Counted from the stretch's first letter, positions 35,541 to 45,901 are shown. The stretch: 46,080 bases of DNA from Gammaproteobacteria bacterium HGW-Gammaproteobacteria-3 (GCA_002843155.1 PGZD01000014.1:1-46080), one strand, 5' to 3'. Translations and numbers: made by a program. The notes: generated from the letters alone by a model not told the origin.

Positions 35541-35607
35541 GCCCAGCACCTAAATTAGCTATGATTTTGAATCATAGCCAATGGCCTATGGAATTTAGGT
35601 GCTGGGC
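35541..35607. repeat. Nested 67-base palindrome (MITE- or REP-like)
   Basis: The 16-base arms at 35541-35556 and 35592-35607 are perfect inverted repeats (outer arm begins GCCCAGCACC). Within lies a second stem, GCTATGATT (35558-35566) with AATCATAGC (35570-35578), with a 3-base loop. It is only 9 bases from the REP-like unit. No open reading frame or duplicated target site was found. Confidence 0.75.
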
Positions 35608-35794
35608 CAAACCTTGACGCGTAAAAGCCGGTCGCTTCGCTTAACAAGCAACCGGATGTTTTCCCGTTCGATAGAATATTAGCACACATCGTGCCTCGGT
35701 AATGTTTTTGCATTTTTATAGAGAAATCCGGGTACCCCATTAAATCTCTGTGACGACTTATATTAGCGTCGGCACATACGCTAACGCCATAAGC

Positions 35795-35965
35795 TTATTC
35801 CAGCAATTTGAAAAAACTTTTGGGCGCGCCGCATATTGGGCAGGCCCAATCATCGGGGATGTCCGCCCACAGTGTGCCGGGCGCCAGACCGCTATCGGGG
35901 TCGCCTTTGGCTTCGTCGTAGATATGTTCGCATTCTTGACAGTGGTATTTTTTATAGTCCGACAT
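35795..35965 (-). CDS. Rubredoxin
   Basis: A 56-residue one-iron electron carrier in the cytoplasm. It begins [17 protein letters not shown] and ends [19 protein letters not shown], so it has the two CxxC knuckles (Cys9 and Cys12; Cys43 and Cys46) that bind iron. The central LWADIPDDW is the usual core. The gene is too short for many callers. It lies 22 bases upstream of the HNH gene's end on the same strand. Rubredoxins serve alkane hydroxylases, oxidative stress enzymes and others; no partner is visible here. Confidence 0.93.
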   Translation of the reverse strand: MSDYKKYHCQECEHIYDEAKGDPDSGLAPGTLWADIPDDWACPICGAPKSFFKLLE

Positions 35966-35987
35966 TTTTAGTCTCTGAGGTTGTAGT

Positions 35988-36371
35988 TTATTTTTTAGCT
36001 TTTAACAAGTTGTCCAGACCCGCGAAAGGGTTATGGGCGCCAGCGGCTTTATTATTGTCCCGGGTAGAGCCGGTACCGCTGTTGTAATGCGCGTGTTCAT
36101 AACGGGCGTGTTCATTATCATGGCAGTACAAGCATAATAATTCCCAGTTACTGCCATCGGCCGGGTTGTTGTCGTGATTATGGTCGCGGTGATGGACGGT
36201 CAGTTCGCGCACATTGCCATGGTTGAATTCTCGGGCGCAGCGCCCACAAATCCAGGGATAAAGCTTGAGCGCTTGTTCGCGATAGCCTTTTTCACGCTCC
36301 GCTTTGCTGCGGTGGGCGTCTGCGACAATTTGATCCAGTTTGGTTTTATCCAGTGTTTTTTGAGTGGGCAT
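35988..36371 (-). CDS. yajD: HNH nuclease-family protein (YajD-like)
   Basis: A 127-residue protein with a zinc-binding HNH fold. CGRC (about residues 43-46) and CLYCHDNEH (about 80-88) give the structural zinc site. [14 protein letters not shown] (about 58-71) carries the conserved histidine pair and the asparagine of the nuclease core. YajD-like proteins share this compact layout; a physiological substrate is not known. The N-terminal third is basic and helical. It lies just upstream of the rubredoxin gene and could be co-transcribed with it, though the 33-base gap to the Prs-like gene also fits one longer leftward unit. Confidence 0.85.
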   Translation of the reverse strand: MPTQKTLDKTKLDQIVADAHRSKAEREKGYREQALKLYPWICGRCAREFNHGNVRELTVHHRDHNHDNNPADGSNWELLCLYCHDNEHARYEHAHYNSGTGSTRDNNKAAGAHNPFAGLDNLLKAKK

Positions 36372-36404
36372 GGGAGTTATCTCGTGACCGATGCAATAAA
36401 AGGC

Positions 36405-37280
36405 TTATATTATTGAATTAATGGTATCAGCAAGCAAGCCGTCGAGTTTGATGCTGGCGGTGGTATGGCTGATGCTGTCCGTGCTCCAGATGGTTTTGAT
36501 ACCCGCTACGCGGATATGGGCTTCGGCATCATCGCAGAACAGGGCGTGCGTCACCACCGCATAAATTTCACCGGCTCCCGCTTGGTGTAGCAGCCGGGCG
36601 GTATTGGCCAAAGTCCGGCCGGTGCTGGCCATATCGTCGATAATAATAACCGTTCTGCCTTGATATTCGCCGTGCGGTAAAGTGATGTCAACCTGCCGGT
36701 CGCCGCGCCTGATTTTTTCGGCAATGACGTAATCGAAGCCAATTTTTTGCGCAAGGCTTGCCACCCATTGTCTGGATTCGCTGTCAGGCCCCAGCAATAC
36801 GGCGTTATCGAGTTGATTTTTGATAAATTGGCCAATGACGCCGCTTGCAGAAACGCTGATGGCGTTAGCTAGTGGAATGGCCTCATTCAATGTGCTGATG
36901 CGATGCAGATGCGGGTCTACCGTGATGACATCGTCAAACAACTCCGCCAATAAGCTGCCGATAATGCGTTGGCTGACCGCTTCGCCGGGCTGATTGGCAA
37001 TATCCTGGCGCATATAGCACAGATAAGGCACGACCAGGGTGAGGCGTTGCGCGCCTAATTGCCGGGCTGTTTTGGCGCACAGCAGCAATTCGATCAGTTT
37101 GGTGTTGGGCTGATTCAGGCTACGGCAAATGATGACATGCTCGGGTAGTGAAGCCGGTAAGCGGACCAGGCTTTCATTGTCCGGAAAATGGTGCAGGCTG
37201 ATTTGAACCAAAGGCACATCGAGTTTGGCTGCGAGGTTTTGGCTTTGGGGTAAATAATCGGGAAAAGTGAGTATTAACAT
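36405..37280 (-). CDS. Ribose-phosphate pyrophosphokinase paralogue (Prs-like)
   Basis: A 291-residue type I PRPP synthetase relative, shorter than E. coli Prs (315). The PRPP-binding motif VIIIDDMASTGRTL (residues 211-224) and the flexible loop region PYLCYMRQD (about 85-93) are intact. The nearby VDPHLHR (121-127) parallels the DLHAEQ metal and ATP site of Prs. The sequence is too divergent to call it the housekeeping prs. It sits 12 bases downstream of an AMP phosphorylase gene, so it may act on the phosphorylase product pathway (ribose 1,5-bisphosphate or ribose 5-phosphate to PRPP). That link is inference. Confidence 0.86.
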   Translation of the reverse strand: MLILTFPDYLPQSQNLAAKLDVPLVQISLHHFPDNESLVRLPASLPEHVIICRSLNQPNTKLIELLLCAKTARQLGAQRLTLVVPYLCYMRQDIANQPGEAVSQRIIGSLLAELFDDVITVDPHLHRISTLNEAIPLANAISVSASGVIGQFIKNQLDNAVLLGPDSESRQWVASLAQKIGFDYVIAEKIRRGDRQVDITLPHGEYQGRTVIIIDDMASTGRTLANTARLLHQAGAGEIYAVVTHALFCDDAEAHIRVAGIKTIWSTDSISHTTASIKLDGLLADTINSII

Positions 37281-37292
37281 AGTACGGTTATT

Positions 37293-38831
37293 TTAAAGGT
37301 CTACCATCGGTTTGAAAACAGGTCCTTCATTATCATCAATATTATAGCCATTGTTTTGCTCGGCAAGTTTTTTGGCGAATTTAAAATCAGCCGGAAATTG
37401 TGCATAAATACGGTACATAGGCTCACCCTGTTGAACCGGATCGCCCAGTTTTTTGAATAAATCGACCCCGGCTTTTTTATCCATCGGGGCGCCTGCGATA
37501 CGGGCTATTTTGGCCACCTGTAAATTATCGATGTGGGTGACGATGCCGTCTTTATCGGCCAGGATTTCCTGGTATAAAGTGCTCGGCGCGAAGTCGATAA
37601 CCCTCGCGCCCTGGGCTTCGATAATGCCGTTCATTTTAGCCAGCGCGCGGCCCGAATCGAGAATGTCCCGGGCAATGGCGTAACCCTGGCCTCCACGCAC
37701 ATCGGGGTCGAATTCGATGATTCTGCCCGCCAGTTGCAGCGCCTTCTGACGCAGGTCAAACGGCGCGTCAGGGCGGTTTTCCAGCACCTGCATGATGTCG
37801 CGCGCTTCCAGCGTAGGCCCTATGCCCCGGCCGATGGGCTGGCGCCCGTCGGTAATCATCACTTCCAGATGAATATCGAGGCGGTCGCCGACAAATTCGA
37901 ATAATTTGCGCAGCGCCAGCGCTTGCCGCATGTGCCGGACTTTGGCGGTAGGCCCGACCGGAATATCGATCAGCAAATGCGTGGCCCCGGCCGCCAGTTT
38001 TTTTGACAGGATCGACGCCACCATCTGGCCTTGCGAGTCAATGCCCAAAGGCCGTTCCACCGAAATCAGCAAATCGTCCACCGGCGCCAGTTTGGCGGTG
38101 CCGCCCCAGGCCAGGCAGCCGCGCTCCTGAGCGACGATGGTATGTAAGTGTTCCGGCGATAAATTGACATCAGCGAGGATTTCCATGGTATCGGCGGTAC
38201 CGGCCGGGGAGGTGATGGCGCGGCTTGAAGTTTTGGGTATCAGCATACCGTGGGCGGCAACGATGGGTACTACCAGCATCGAAGTACGGTTGCCGGGAAT
38301 GCCGCCGATACAATGTTTATCGGCCACCAAAGCTTCATGCCAGTTCATGCGTTCACCGGAATCGAGCATGGCGCGGGTCAGATACAGCAATTCATCGCGA
38401 TCGAGATTATTTTGCCCTGTGGCGACCAAAAATGCGGCCATTTCCATTTTGGAATAGCGGGTTTCGACAATGTCGCGGGTAATGTCGTGAAAATCATCCT
38501 GGTTCAAGCGCTCACCTTCGATTTTCCGGCGCACGGCATCCATCGAGGCGGGCGGCTCGGCATGATCGACGGTCACCAGCGCGCCTTCGGCGATATTGAA
38601 TTGTCTGAAAGCCTGCTCGGACAGCCCTATTTCATCGGGCGCGACAATAGCCGGGTCATCGACCACATTCAGCACCGCCAGTACGCGCGAGCTGTTGGCG
38701 CAGACTTCGATTTTCGACAGCGCCTGAAAACCTTCTACCCGGTAAATCTCGCAGTCACGGTTTAAATAAGCGACATTTTCATGATAGGTATCGATGGCAA
38801 TGCGGCGAATTTTCAGATTGTCGTTAGGCAT
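37293..38831 (-). CDS. deoA: AMP phosphorylase / thymidine phosphorylase-family protein
   Basis: A 512-residue member of the nucleoside phosphorylase II family (thymidine and AMP phosphorylases). [20 protein letters not shown] and [19 protein letters not shown] are the signatures that separate the archaeal-type AMP phosphorylase group from ordinary thymidine phosphorylase. It would convert AMP and phosphate to adenine and ribose 1,5-bisphosphate. An N-terminal extension of about 80 residues matches the archaeal layout. I start at the ATG at 38831, giving [10 protein letters not shown], since the upstream seven residues are not supported. The Prs-like gene follows after 12 bases. Thymidine phosphorylase is the alternative; the symbol deoA would then be generic. 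Confidence 0.85.
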   Translation of the reverse strand: MPNDNLKIRRIAIDTYHENVAYLNRDCEIYRVEGFQALSKIEVCANSSRVLAVLNVVDDPAIVAPDEIGLSEQAFRQFNIAEGALVTVDHAEPPASMDAVRRKIEGERLNQDDFHDITRDIVETRYSKMEMAAFLVATGQNNLDRDELLYLTRAMLDSGERMNWHEALVADKHCIGGIPGNRTSMLVVPIVAAHGMLIPKTSSRAITSPAGTADTMEILADVNLSPEHLHTIVAQERGCLAWGGTAKLAPVDDLLISVERPLGIDSQGQMVASILSKKLAAGATHLLIDIPVGPTAKVRHMRQALALRKLFEFVGDRLDIHLEVMITDGRQPIGRGIGPTLEARDIMQVLENRPDAPFDLRQKALQLAGRIIEFDPDVRGGQGYAIARDILDSGRALAKMNGIIEAQGARVIDFAPSTLYQEILADKDGIVTHIDNLQVAKIARIAGAPMDKKAGVDLFKKLGDPVQQGEPMYRIYAQFPADFKFAKKLAEQNNGYNIDDNEGPVFKPMVDL

Positions 38832-38936
38832 GGTAAAACATAAAATCAACAAGATGCCCGATAATGCTTGTTGGCACCGTTGTTGTCAACTCAAAGCTGG
38901 GCGGGGCAAGGGATCATCCATAAGCCATAAAGAATT

Positions 38937-40526
38937 ATGAATACACCGACACTCATCCAGGCATTGCTCAATCCACAGATTTATCCGGAACGGATCGATA
39001 CAGTCGAACTGATTGAAACCCATATTTCCTGGGTACTGTTGGCCGGGCGCCATGCTTACAAAATCAAAAAACCGGTCGATTTCGGTTTTCTGGATTTTTC
39101 GACATTGGAAAAACGGCATTTTTATTGCCTTGAAGAAGTTCGTTTGAACCGGCGCCTGGCCGAGGTGCTGTATCTCGATGTTATCCCGATAACCGGTTCA
39201 GACCGCCTGCCACAGTTCGGCGGCCCGGGTACTGTCATCGAATATGCCGTCAAAATGCAGAGGTTCCAGCCCGGCCGGTTGTTGAGCGAATGCGCCGAAA
39301 AAGGCTTGCTCGGAACGAGTGAAATCGACCAAATTGCTGGACTCATGAGCCGGTTTCATCAGACTGCCGATGTCGCGGCCCCATCATCGCCTTACGGCAA
39401 AGCCGAAGATATAAAATATTGGGCCGAGGACAATTTTAACGCCGTCATTCCTTTGTTGAATAACGATAAAGCCTTGCAGCGCGTGCGCAGGATAGCGCAA
39501 TGGAGCAGGAACGAAGGCCTGCAAAAAAGCGCGATAATGCGCAAACGCAAGCAACAAGGCTTTATCCGGGAAGGCCATGGCGATTTGCATTTGGCCAATA
39601 TGACACTGATCGACGGTCGCGTCACCGTCTTCGATTGCCTGGAATTCAATCCGCAACTACGCTGGATCGATGTCATCAATGACCTGGCTTTTGTTATCAT
39701 GGATCTGGCCTGTCGTAATCTGGCGCCTTACGGCTATCGGCTGCTCAATGGCTATCTGCAACAAACCGGCGATTACGCCGGGCTGGGTTTGCTGCGCTAT
39801 TATCTGGTATACCGGGCCATGGTGCGGGCCAAAGTCGCCTTGTTGAGAGCGCGGCAAACAAGCGATAGCAGCGAATCGGGCTACGGTGAATATGCGGGCT
39901 ATATCAGTCTTGCCGAGGATTACATACGCCCGCTTCGGCCTCGATTGATCATTACCCATGGCGTATCCGGTTCCGGTAAATCATTTTTTGCAGGCGCCTT
40001 GGCTGAAAGCTTGGGTGCCATACAGTTGAGATCGGATGTGGAACGCAAACGCCTGTTCGGTTTCAAACCGCTGGAGGACAGCCGGGCAAAAGGCATCGAT
40101 ATTTATACACCGGAAGCAGGGCGCAAAACGTTCCGGCGTCTGGCTGAATTGGCCGAATCGATCCTGGGTGCCGGTTTTACGGTCATTGTTGACGCCACTT
40201 TTATCAGAGCCGGGCAGCGGTCGGATTTTTACCGGATTGCGCAGGCTTGCAATGTACCTTTTTTGATTTTGGATTTCAGAGCCTCTGAACCGGAACTGCA
40301 AAGACGCCTTGCTGTGCGCCAGCGAAGCGGCAACGATGCCTCGGAGGCTACTGAAAACATCATGCGCCAGCAGTTGCAGGCCTTTGAGCCGTTGACCGAT
40401 GAAGAGAAGAAGAGGGCGCTTACGGTCGATACCGAAAATGAAAAGGCGCTGGCATTGTTGCTGGCGGCTTTGGTGGAAAAGCGTGATGGCCAGGGAAATC
40501 ACGAAGCGGAAAAAACCGCACGCTAA
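38937..40526 (+). CDS. APH-like kinase fused to a P-loop kinase domain
   Basis: A 529-residue two-domain protein. Residues about 30-320 resemble the aminoglycoside phosphotransferase/choline kinase fold, with a Brenner motif GHGDLHLANMTL (about 214-225) and a downstream VFDCLEFNP (about 228-236) for Mg binding. Residues about 335-500 are a separate P-loop nucleotide kinase with HGVSGSGKSFFAGAL (about 341-355) and RSDVERKRLFG. This pairing occurs in bacterial proteins described as bifunctional aminoglycoside phosphotransferase/ATP-binding proteins. No resistance role follows from sequence. The gene is divergent from the AMP phosphorylase operon, and the next gene is convergent with it. Confidence 0.88.
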   Translation: MNTPTLIQALLNPQIYPERIDTVELIETHISWVLLAGRHAYKIKKPVDFGFLDFSTLEKRHFYCLEEVRLNRRLAEVLYLDVIPITGSDRLPQFGGPGTVIEYAVKMQRFQPGRLLSECAEKGLLGTSEIDQIAGLMSRFHQTADVAAPSSPYGKAEDIKYWAEDNFNAVIPLLNNDKALQRVRRIAQWSRNEGLQKSAIMRKRKQQGFIREGHGDLHLANMTLIDGRVTVFDCLEFNPQLRWIDVINDLAFVIMDLACRNLAPYGYRLLNGYLQQTGDYAGLGLLRYYLVYRAMVRAKVALLRARQTSDSSESGYGEYAGYISLAEDYIRPLRPRLIITHGVSGSGKSFFAGALAESLGAIQLRSDVERKRLFGFKPLEDSRAKGIDIYTPEAGRKTFRRLAELAESILGAGFTVIVDATFIRAGQRSDFYRIAQACNVPFLILDFRASEPELQRRLAVRQRSGNDASEATENIMRQQLQAFEPLTDEEKKRALTVDTENEKALALLLAALVEKRDGQGNHEAEKTAR

Positions 40527-40538
40527 GGCGTCGTCAGC

Positions 40539-40955
40539 TTACGAAGCGGCTCTCTTGGCAAGTGTCGCAATCAAGGGACAGGAAACGTTCCCCTTGCGTG
40601 CATGGCAGGCGCGCACCAGTTCGGACAGCACGGCTTCCATACGCGCCAGATCGGCTATTTTTTCGCGTACGTCCTGAAGTTTGTGCTCGGCCAGACGGCT
40701 GGCCTCATCGCAATGCGCGCCATCGTCCAGGCTGAGCAATTCGGCGATTTCATTCAGACTAAAACCCAGTCGCTGGGCTGATTTCACAAACCGTACCCGC
40801 GTCACATCCGCCTCGCCATAGCGGCGAATACTGCCGTAAGGTTTGTCCGGCTCAGGCAATAAGCCTTTGCGCTGATAGAACCGGATGGTCTCCACATTGA
40901 CCCCGGCCGCTCTGGCAAAAGCGCCAATGGTCAGATTCTCAAAAATGGTTTGCAT
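40539..40955 (-). CDS. merR: MerR, mercury-responsive regulator
   Basis: A 138-residue regulator that holds the mer promoter repressed and, on binding Hg(II), twists DNA to activate it. The winged HTH (about residues 7-75; [24 protein letters not shown]) and the three metal cysteines C82, C117 and C126 are all present at the same positions as in Tn501 MerR. This is diagnostic of mercury rather than of copper or zinc homologues. It is divergent from merTPA with an operator and promoter between them. Its coding region and that of merTPA look more GC-rich than most neighbours. Confidence 0.97.
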   Translation of the reverse strand: MQTIFENLTIGAFARAAGVNVETIRFYQRKGLLPEPDKPYGSIRRYGEADVTRVRFVKSAQRLGFSLNEIAELLSLDDGAHCDEASRLAEHKLQDVREKIADLARMEAVLSELVRACHARKGNVSCPLIATLAKRAAS

Positions 40956-40960
40956 ACCGC

Positions 40961-40991
40961 TTGACTCCGTATATGACTACGGAAGTAAGCT
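40961..40991 (+). promoter_or_regulatory. mer operator/promoter (MerR-regulated)
   Basis: TTGACT (-35, 40961-40966) and TAAGCT (-10-like, 40986-40991) are separated by 19 bases, the overlong spacer typical of MerR-controlled promoters. The spacer contains the CCGTA-TACGG dyad (40967-40983 region) that MerR binds. The arrangement closely matches the well-known Tn501/Tn21 sequence. Confidence 0.93.
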
Positions 40992-41026
40992 TACGCTATT
41001 GTTTTCATTTTCGACAGGAGAAAGGC

Positions 41027-41377
41027 ATGGCTGAATCACAAAACGGGCGCGGTGCGCTCTTCGCCGGCGGAGTGGCCGCCATTCTCGCCTCCACCTGCTG
41101 TCTGGGGCCGCTGGTGCTGATCACTCTGGGCTTCAGCGGTGCCTGGATCGGCAATCTGACCGTACTGGAACCGTACCGGCCGCTGTTCATCGGCGCGGCG
41201 CTGGTGGCCTTGTTTTTCGCCTGGCAGCGTATTTACCGACCGGCAACCGCCTGCAAGCCGGGCGAGGTCTGCGCCATTCCACAGGTGCGCGGCACCTACA
41301 AGCTTATTTTCTGGGTCGTATTCGCACTGGTAGTGGTTGCGCTTGGATTCCCTTACGTCCTTCCTTTGTTTTATTGA
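41027..41377 (+). CDS. merT: MerT, mercuric ion transport protein
   Basis: A 116-residue inner-membrane Hg(II) importer. Three helices (about residues 13-34, 46-66, 92-112) flank the metal cysteines C24-C25 (STCCLGP) in the first helix and C76 and C82 in the cytoplasmic loop. I start at the ATG at 41027 because it follows an AGGAG site and gives the normal MerT N-terminus (MAESQNGRG). The longer frame from 40961 would read through the promoter. It feeds Hg(II) to MerA in the cytoplasm after MerP capture. Confidence 0.97.
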   Translation: MAESQNGRGALFAGGVAAILASTCCLGPLVLITLGFSGAWIGNLTVLEPYRPLFIGAALVALFFAWQRIYRPATACKPGEVCAIPQVRGTYKLIFWVVFALVVVALGFPYVLPLFY

Positions 41378-41389
41378 CCGGAGATCATC

Positions 41390-43080
<1,691 letters not shown>

Positions 43081-43197
43081 AGAAAAAAAGGAGTTTGTGG
43101 TATTCGATAAAGTGCAGCTCGCAGGTTGGGTTGCAAACAGTGCCCCCCAACGTTTTTCAGCTACGCAATCTGAGCCTTTTGTGACAGGCGGAATTGT

Positions 43198-43401
43198 TTA
43201 ACCGGGAACGACATTGGCGGCAGTCAAGCCTTTGGGACCTGATTCAATGTCAAAAGTGACCGCCTGCCCCGGAGTCAAAGTTTTAAAACCGGCTCCCTGG
43301 ATAACTGAATGGTGAACGAAGACATCTTCCGCGCCTTCCGAAGGCTCGATAAAACCAAAACCTTTAGTATTGTTGAACCACTTTACAGTGCCTGTTGCCA
43401 T
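43198..43401 (-). CDS. Cold-shock domain protein (CspA family)
   Basis: A 67-residue single-strand nucleic acid-binding protein. RNP1 (KGFGFIE, about residues 13-19) and RNP2 (VFVHH, 27-31) are intact in the usual OB-fold. A good ribosome site (TTAGGAG) precedes the ATG. Such proteins act as RNA chaperones; not all respond to cold. It lies between merA (convergent) and the CBS gene, with 118 bases upstream where its leader would lie. Confidence 0.95.
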   Translation of the reverse strand: MATGTVKWFNNTKGFGFIEPSEGAEDVFVHHSVIQGAGFKTLTPGQAVTFDIESGPKGLTAANVVPG

Positions 43402-43482
43402 TTGAAAACTCCTAACTCACGACTTGAAAAACGATGCCCGATGCAAAATGATCAATCCGCGCCCAAACTCAAGAGCGGCGCT

Positions 43483-43517
43483 TGACCGGCGCTATTGTAC
43501 TGTCTTTTTGCCGGTCA
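43483..43517. repeat. Inverted repeat between the CBS and csp genes
   Basis: TGACCGGC (43483-43490) and GCCGGTCA (43510-43517) are perfect 8-base arms with a 19-base loop, just downstream of the CBS gene stop. It may be the operon's terminator in the leftward direction, but there is no clear following T run on that strand. Confidence 0.4.
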
Positions 43518-43519
43518 TG

Positions 43520-43927
43520 TCATCCGCATATTTGATACAGTCCATCCAGTACCAGGGCATTGGGGCTGACCATGCCGAGCACGGTATGATTTTCCACGAC
43601 CGGCGCCCTGACCAGGTCATAGCAGGCAAAAAGACGTGAGCACATACGAATGTCCATGTCGGGATGCACTTGTATGACCGGGCAGGTCATGATTTCGTAG
43701 ACATTGACCCGGCTGGGCGATTTGTCTTTGGCCAGAACATGCCGGGCGATATCGCCGGAAGTGATCATGCCGTATTCATCCAGATCATGGCGCCTGTTGA
43801 CCAGCAGCACAGAGGTCTGCTGCGCTTTCATCATTTTCAGAGCGTCACTGACGGTCGCGGCGCCCTCGATGGTGGCGAAGGTGGTTTTCATAATATCCCG
43901 GACGCGGATTGATTTTTGTTCGTTCAT
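43520..43927 (-). CDS. Tandem CBS-domain protein
   Basis: A 135-residue protein with two CBS motifs (about residues 9-66 and 72-131), the usual adenosine-nucleotide-sensing pair. VRDIMKTTFATIE and EIMTCPVIQVHPDMDI open the two motifs; GMITSGDIARHVL closes the first. Such pairs usually bind AMP, ATP or SAM and modulate a partner. Its ATG overlaps the PII-like gene's stop by four bases. As the last gene of a DUF1538-DUF1538-PII-CBS unit it is likely a second regulator of the membrane proteins. Confidence 0.86.
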   Translation of the reverse strand: MNEQKSIRVRDIMKTTFATIEGAATVSDALKMMKAQQTSVLLVNRRHDLDEYGMITSGDIARHVLAKDKSPSRVNVYEIMTCPVIQVHPDMDIRMCSRLFACYDLVRAPVVENHTVLGMVSPNALVLDGLYQICG

Positions 43928-44274
43928 ATTTTATCTTCCAGTTCATGGGTTAATTCTTCGACCTGATGCATCACGCCGATGGCGTCTTCCACGTCTATTT
44001 TAAAGGCGATGCCGGTGCCGGGTTTAAGGTCGAATTCGGCCGCTTTGGCAATTTTTTCAAGAATAGGCCGACTCAGATGCTCTTCGACCAGGAACAGCAG
44101 AACATCGCGCTGGGCTTCGAGATTCAAGCCAAAAAAGGTTTTGGATTTTTTCAGTCCTTCGCCGCGCGCCTGACTGATGACAGTCGCGCCTTTAGCGCCG
44201 TGATTACGCGCGGTTTCCAGCACCAGGTCGGTTTTATCATCTTCGACAAAAGCAATAATGAGTTTGAAATGCAT
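43924..44274 (-). CDS. PII-like (GlnB-fold) signal protein
   Basis: A 116-residue protein of the nitrogen regulatory PII fold, trimeric in known members. It lacks the canonical GlnB T-loop signatures such as the uridylylated tyrosine region. In its place are residues VISQARGEG and LKKSKTFFGLN (about 32-52), and the C-terminus ends with acidic VEELTHELEDKI. I therefore call it PII-like rather than GlnB/GlnK. It lies between DUF1538 membrane proteins and a CBS protein in one operon, so it probably senses a ligand and controls the membrane proteins. The ligand is unknown. Confidence 0.8.
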   Translation of the reverse strand: MHFKLIIAFVEDDKTDLVLETARNHGAKGATVISQARGEGLKKSKTFFGLNLEAQRDVLLFLVEEHLSRPILEKIAKAAEFDLKPGTGIAFKIDVEDAIGVMHQVEELTHELEDKI

Positions 44275-44346
44275 ATTTTTTCTCAGAACGTATTTTAAAA
44301 GCTACTACAAGGCTCGATTGCTGCGTTGCGCGGTACTCTTTAATCC

Positions 44347-45114
44347 TTAAGACAGGCTGCCCCGGTTGCGCCATACGGCTATCTGGGCATAGCCCAATAC
44401 GGCAATAATGGGAAACAAACTGGCGAAGGCGATGAGTCCGAAGCCATCCAGCAGAGGGTTTCTCCCGGGTACTGTGGTGGCAAGGCCCAGTCCCAGTGCC
44501 GTGATCAGCGGTACGGTGACCGTCGAAGTGGTGACGCCGCCGGAATCATAAGCCAGACCGATGATCATTTTAGGCGCGAAAAAAGTTTGCACAATGACGA
44601 TGATGTAACCAGCGATAATGTAATAATACAGCTCGGTTCCTGACACAATCCTGAACGCACCCAGGGCGATACCGAAAGCCACGCCCAAAGACACCGCGAT
44701 ACGCAGCCCCCAGGCACGGATGGCGCCGCCGGAAATGCTTTCAGCCTTAAGCGCCACAGCCAGCAAGGATGGTTCAGCCAGGGTTGTGGCAAAGCCGATG
44801 CTGGCGGCAAAAATATAAACCCATAAATACGCGTGCCAGGCTACGGTTTCGTCAGGCGCAATGCCGATAAATTCCGGCGCAGTCAGTTGTTCGGCCATTA
44901 ATTTGCCCAGTGGAAACAGCGCCATTTCCAGTCCTTCCAGAAAGAAAGCGACACCGAGCAAGACATAAATAAAACCGGTAAAAGTTTTGCCGGGGTGAGG
45001 TAACGGCTTGCGTATTACCAGTAACTGAAAGCTTATGATAATAGCGACTATTGGCAGAATATCCCGTCCGGTGGCCAATAAGCTGCCTGAAAAATGTATC
45101 AGCCAGTCGATCAT
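44347..45114 (-). CDS. DUF1538 integral membrane protein (second copy)
   Basis: A 255-residue, six- to seven-helix membrane protein. The motif [17 protein letters not shown] (about residues 60-77) and, near the C-terminus, [20 protein letters not shown] (about 188-207) are the DUF1538 hallmarks; the latter may form a pore or substrate site. The upstream paralogue has the same two motifs. DUF1538 is often found as two fused or neighbouring copies. The start overlaps the first copy's stop by four bases. The 72 bases between it and the PII-like gene show nothing notable. Transport of an ion or small metabolite is a reasonable but unproved guess. Confidence 0.83.
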   Translation of the reverse strand: MIDWLIHFSGSLLATGRDILPIVAIIISFQLLVIRKPLPHPGKTFTGFIYVLLGVAFFLEGLEMALFPLGKLMAEQLTAPEFIGIAPDETVAWHAYLWVYIFAASIGFATTLAEPSLLAVALKAESISGGAIRAWGLRIAVSLGVAFGIALGAFRIVSGTELYYYIIAGYIIVIVQTFFAPKMIIGLAYDSGGVTTSTVTVPLITALGLGLATTVPGRNPLLDGFGLIAFASLFPIIAVLGYAQIAVWRNRGSLS

Positions 45115-45845
45115 CGAAACATTCCATACACCATGACAAAAATCATCGGCGTCAAGGAAGCGAAGGCGATCAAACCGAAACCATCGATCATAGGATTACG
45201 GCCTTTAATGGCGGATGCCAGTCCAAGCCCCAGGGCGGTGACCAGTGGCACGGTAATGGTGGACGTTGTAACGCCTCCGGAATCGTAAGCAATACCAATT
45301 ATTTCAGGTGGCGCGAAAGGTGTCAGCATGATGACGGCGATATAGCCGCCAATAATCAGATAATGCAGCGGCCAGCCGCGAATGATGCGCAGCACACCGA
45401 TCACGATGGCAAAACCAACCGAGAGCGCTACCGTGATTCTAAGCCCCAAGGCGTAATCATTTTTCGCGCTTTCGCCCGCTTCGATGATGTTGCCTTTGCT
45501 GGCAATGGCGGCGGCTTCATCGGAGACGGCAATCAGCGCCGGTTCCGCGACAGTCGTGCCAAAGCCTAAGCAAAAAGCGAAAACCAGCAACCAGGCGACA
45601 CTGCCTTTACGGGCAAACGCATGTGCCATTGCTTCACCGATAGGAAACAGGCTTTGCTCCAGGCCTTGTATAAAGAGTGTCAAACCCAAAATCACAAATA
45701 CGGAACCTGCAATCATGCTGGAAACATCGGCGATGGCTTGACGGAACACCAGCGTCTGAAAAATGATCACGACAGCAAAAATCGGCGCCAGATCCAGGCA
45801 ACTGCTGAATAATTGTCTGATGAAACGATTGGTGCGAAAAGACAT
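45111..45845 (-). CDS. DUF1538 integral membrane protein (first copy)
   Basis: A 244-residue membrane protein with the same repeated motifs as the next gene: [17 protein letters not shown] (about residues 60-76) and [20 protein letters not shown] (about 188-207), followed by [18 protein letters not shown]. About six to seven hydrophobic segments are apparent. It starts the four-gene leftward operon DUF1538, DUF1538, PII-like, CBS. Function is unknown. The two copies may pair as a heterodimer, by analogy with the fused double-domain forms; the analogy is from family knowledge and not from this sequence. Confidence 0.84.
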   Translation of the reverse strand: MSFRTNRFIRQLFSSCLDLAPIFAVVIIFQTLVFRQAIADVSSMIAGSVFVILGLTLFIQGLEQSLFPIGEAMAHAFARKGSVAWLLVFAFCLGFGTTVAEPALIAVSDEAAAIASKGNIIEAGESAKNDYALGLRITVALSVGFAIVIGVLRIIRGWPLHYLIIGGYIAVIMLTPFAPPEIIGIAYDSGGVTTSTITVPLVTALGLGLASAIKGRNPMIDGFGLIAFASLTPMIFVMVYGMFR

Positions 45846-45901
45846 TCAAGCTCCTTGAGTGGTTTTCAATTGTATAGCAAAGCCTTGAATGACGGAAATA
45901 A

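Larger units (their letters stand above)
35399..35794. other. Gene-free region with palindromic repeats
   Basis: A 396-base stretch between the HDOD gene start and the rubredoxin gene end. It holds a REP-like unit at 35510-35531 and a nested palindrome at 35541-35607. The remaining part (35608-35794) shows no gene; open frames there are weak. The promoter for the HDOD-cobO unit should lie in the first 100 bases, but I could not see a convincing one. Confidence 0.5.

Noticed and set aside
40961-41026. Extended N-terminus of MerT
   Set aside because: These bases are the mer promoter; the ATG at 41027 with an AGGAG site gives the usual MerT start.
43097-43189. Short open frame after merA beginning with GTG
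   Set aside because: The ribosome site would be only three bases away, and the roughly 30-codon product has no recognisable pattern; it is probably noise.
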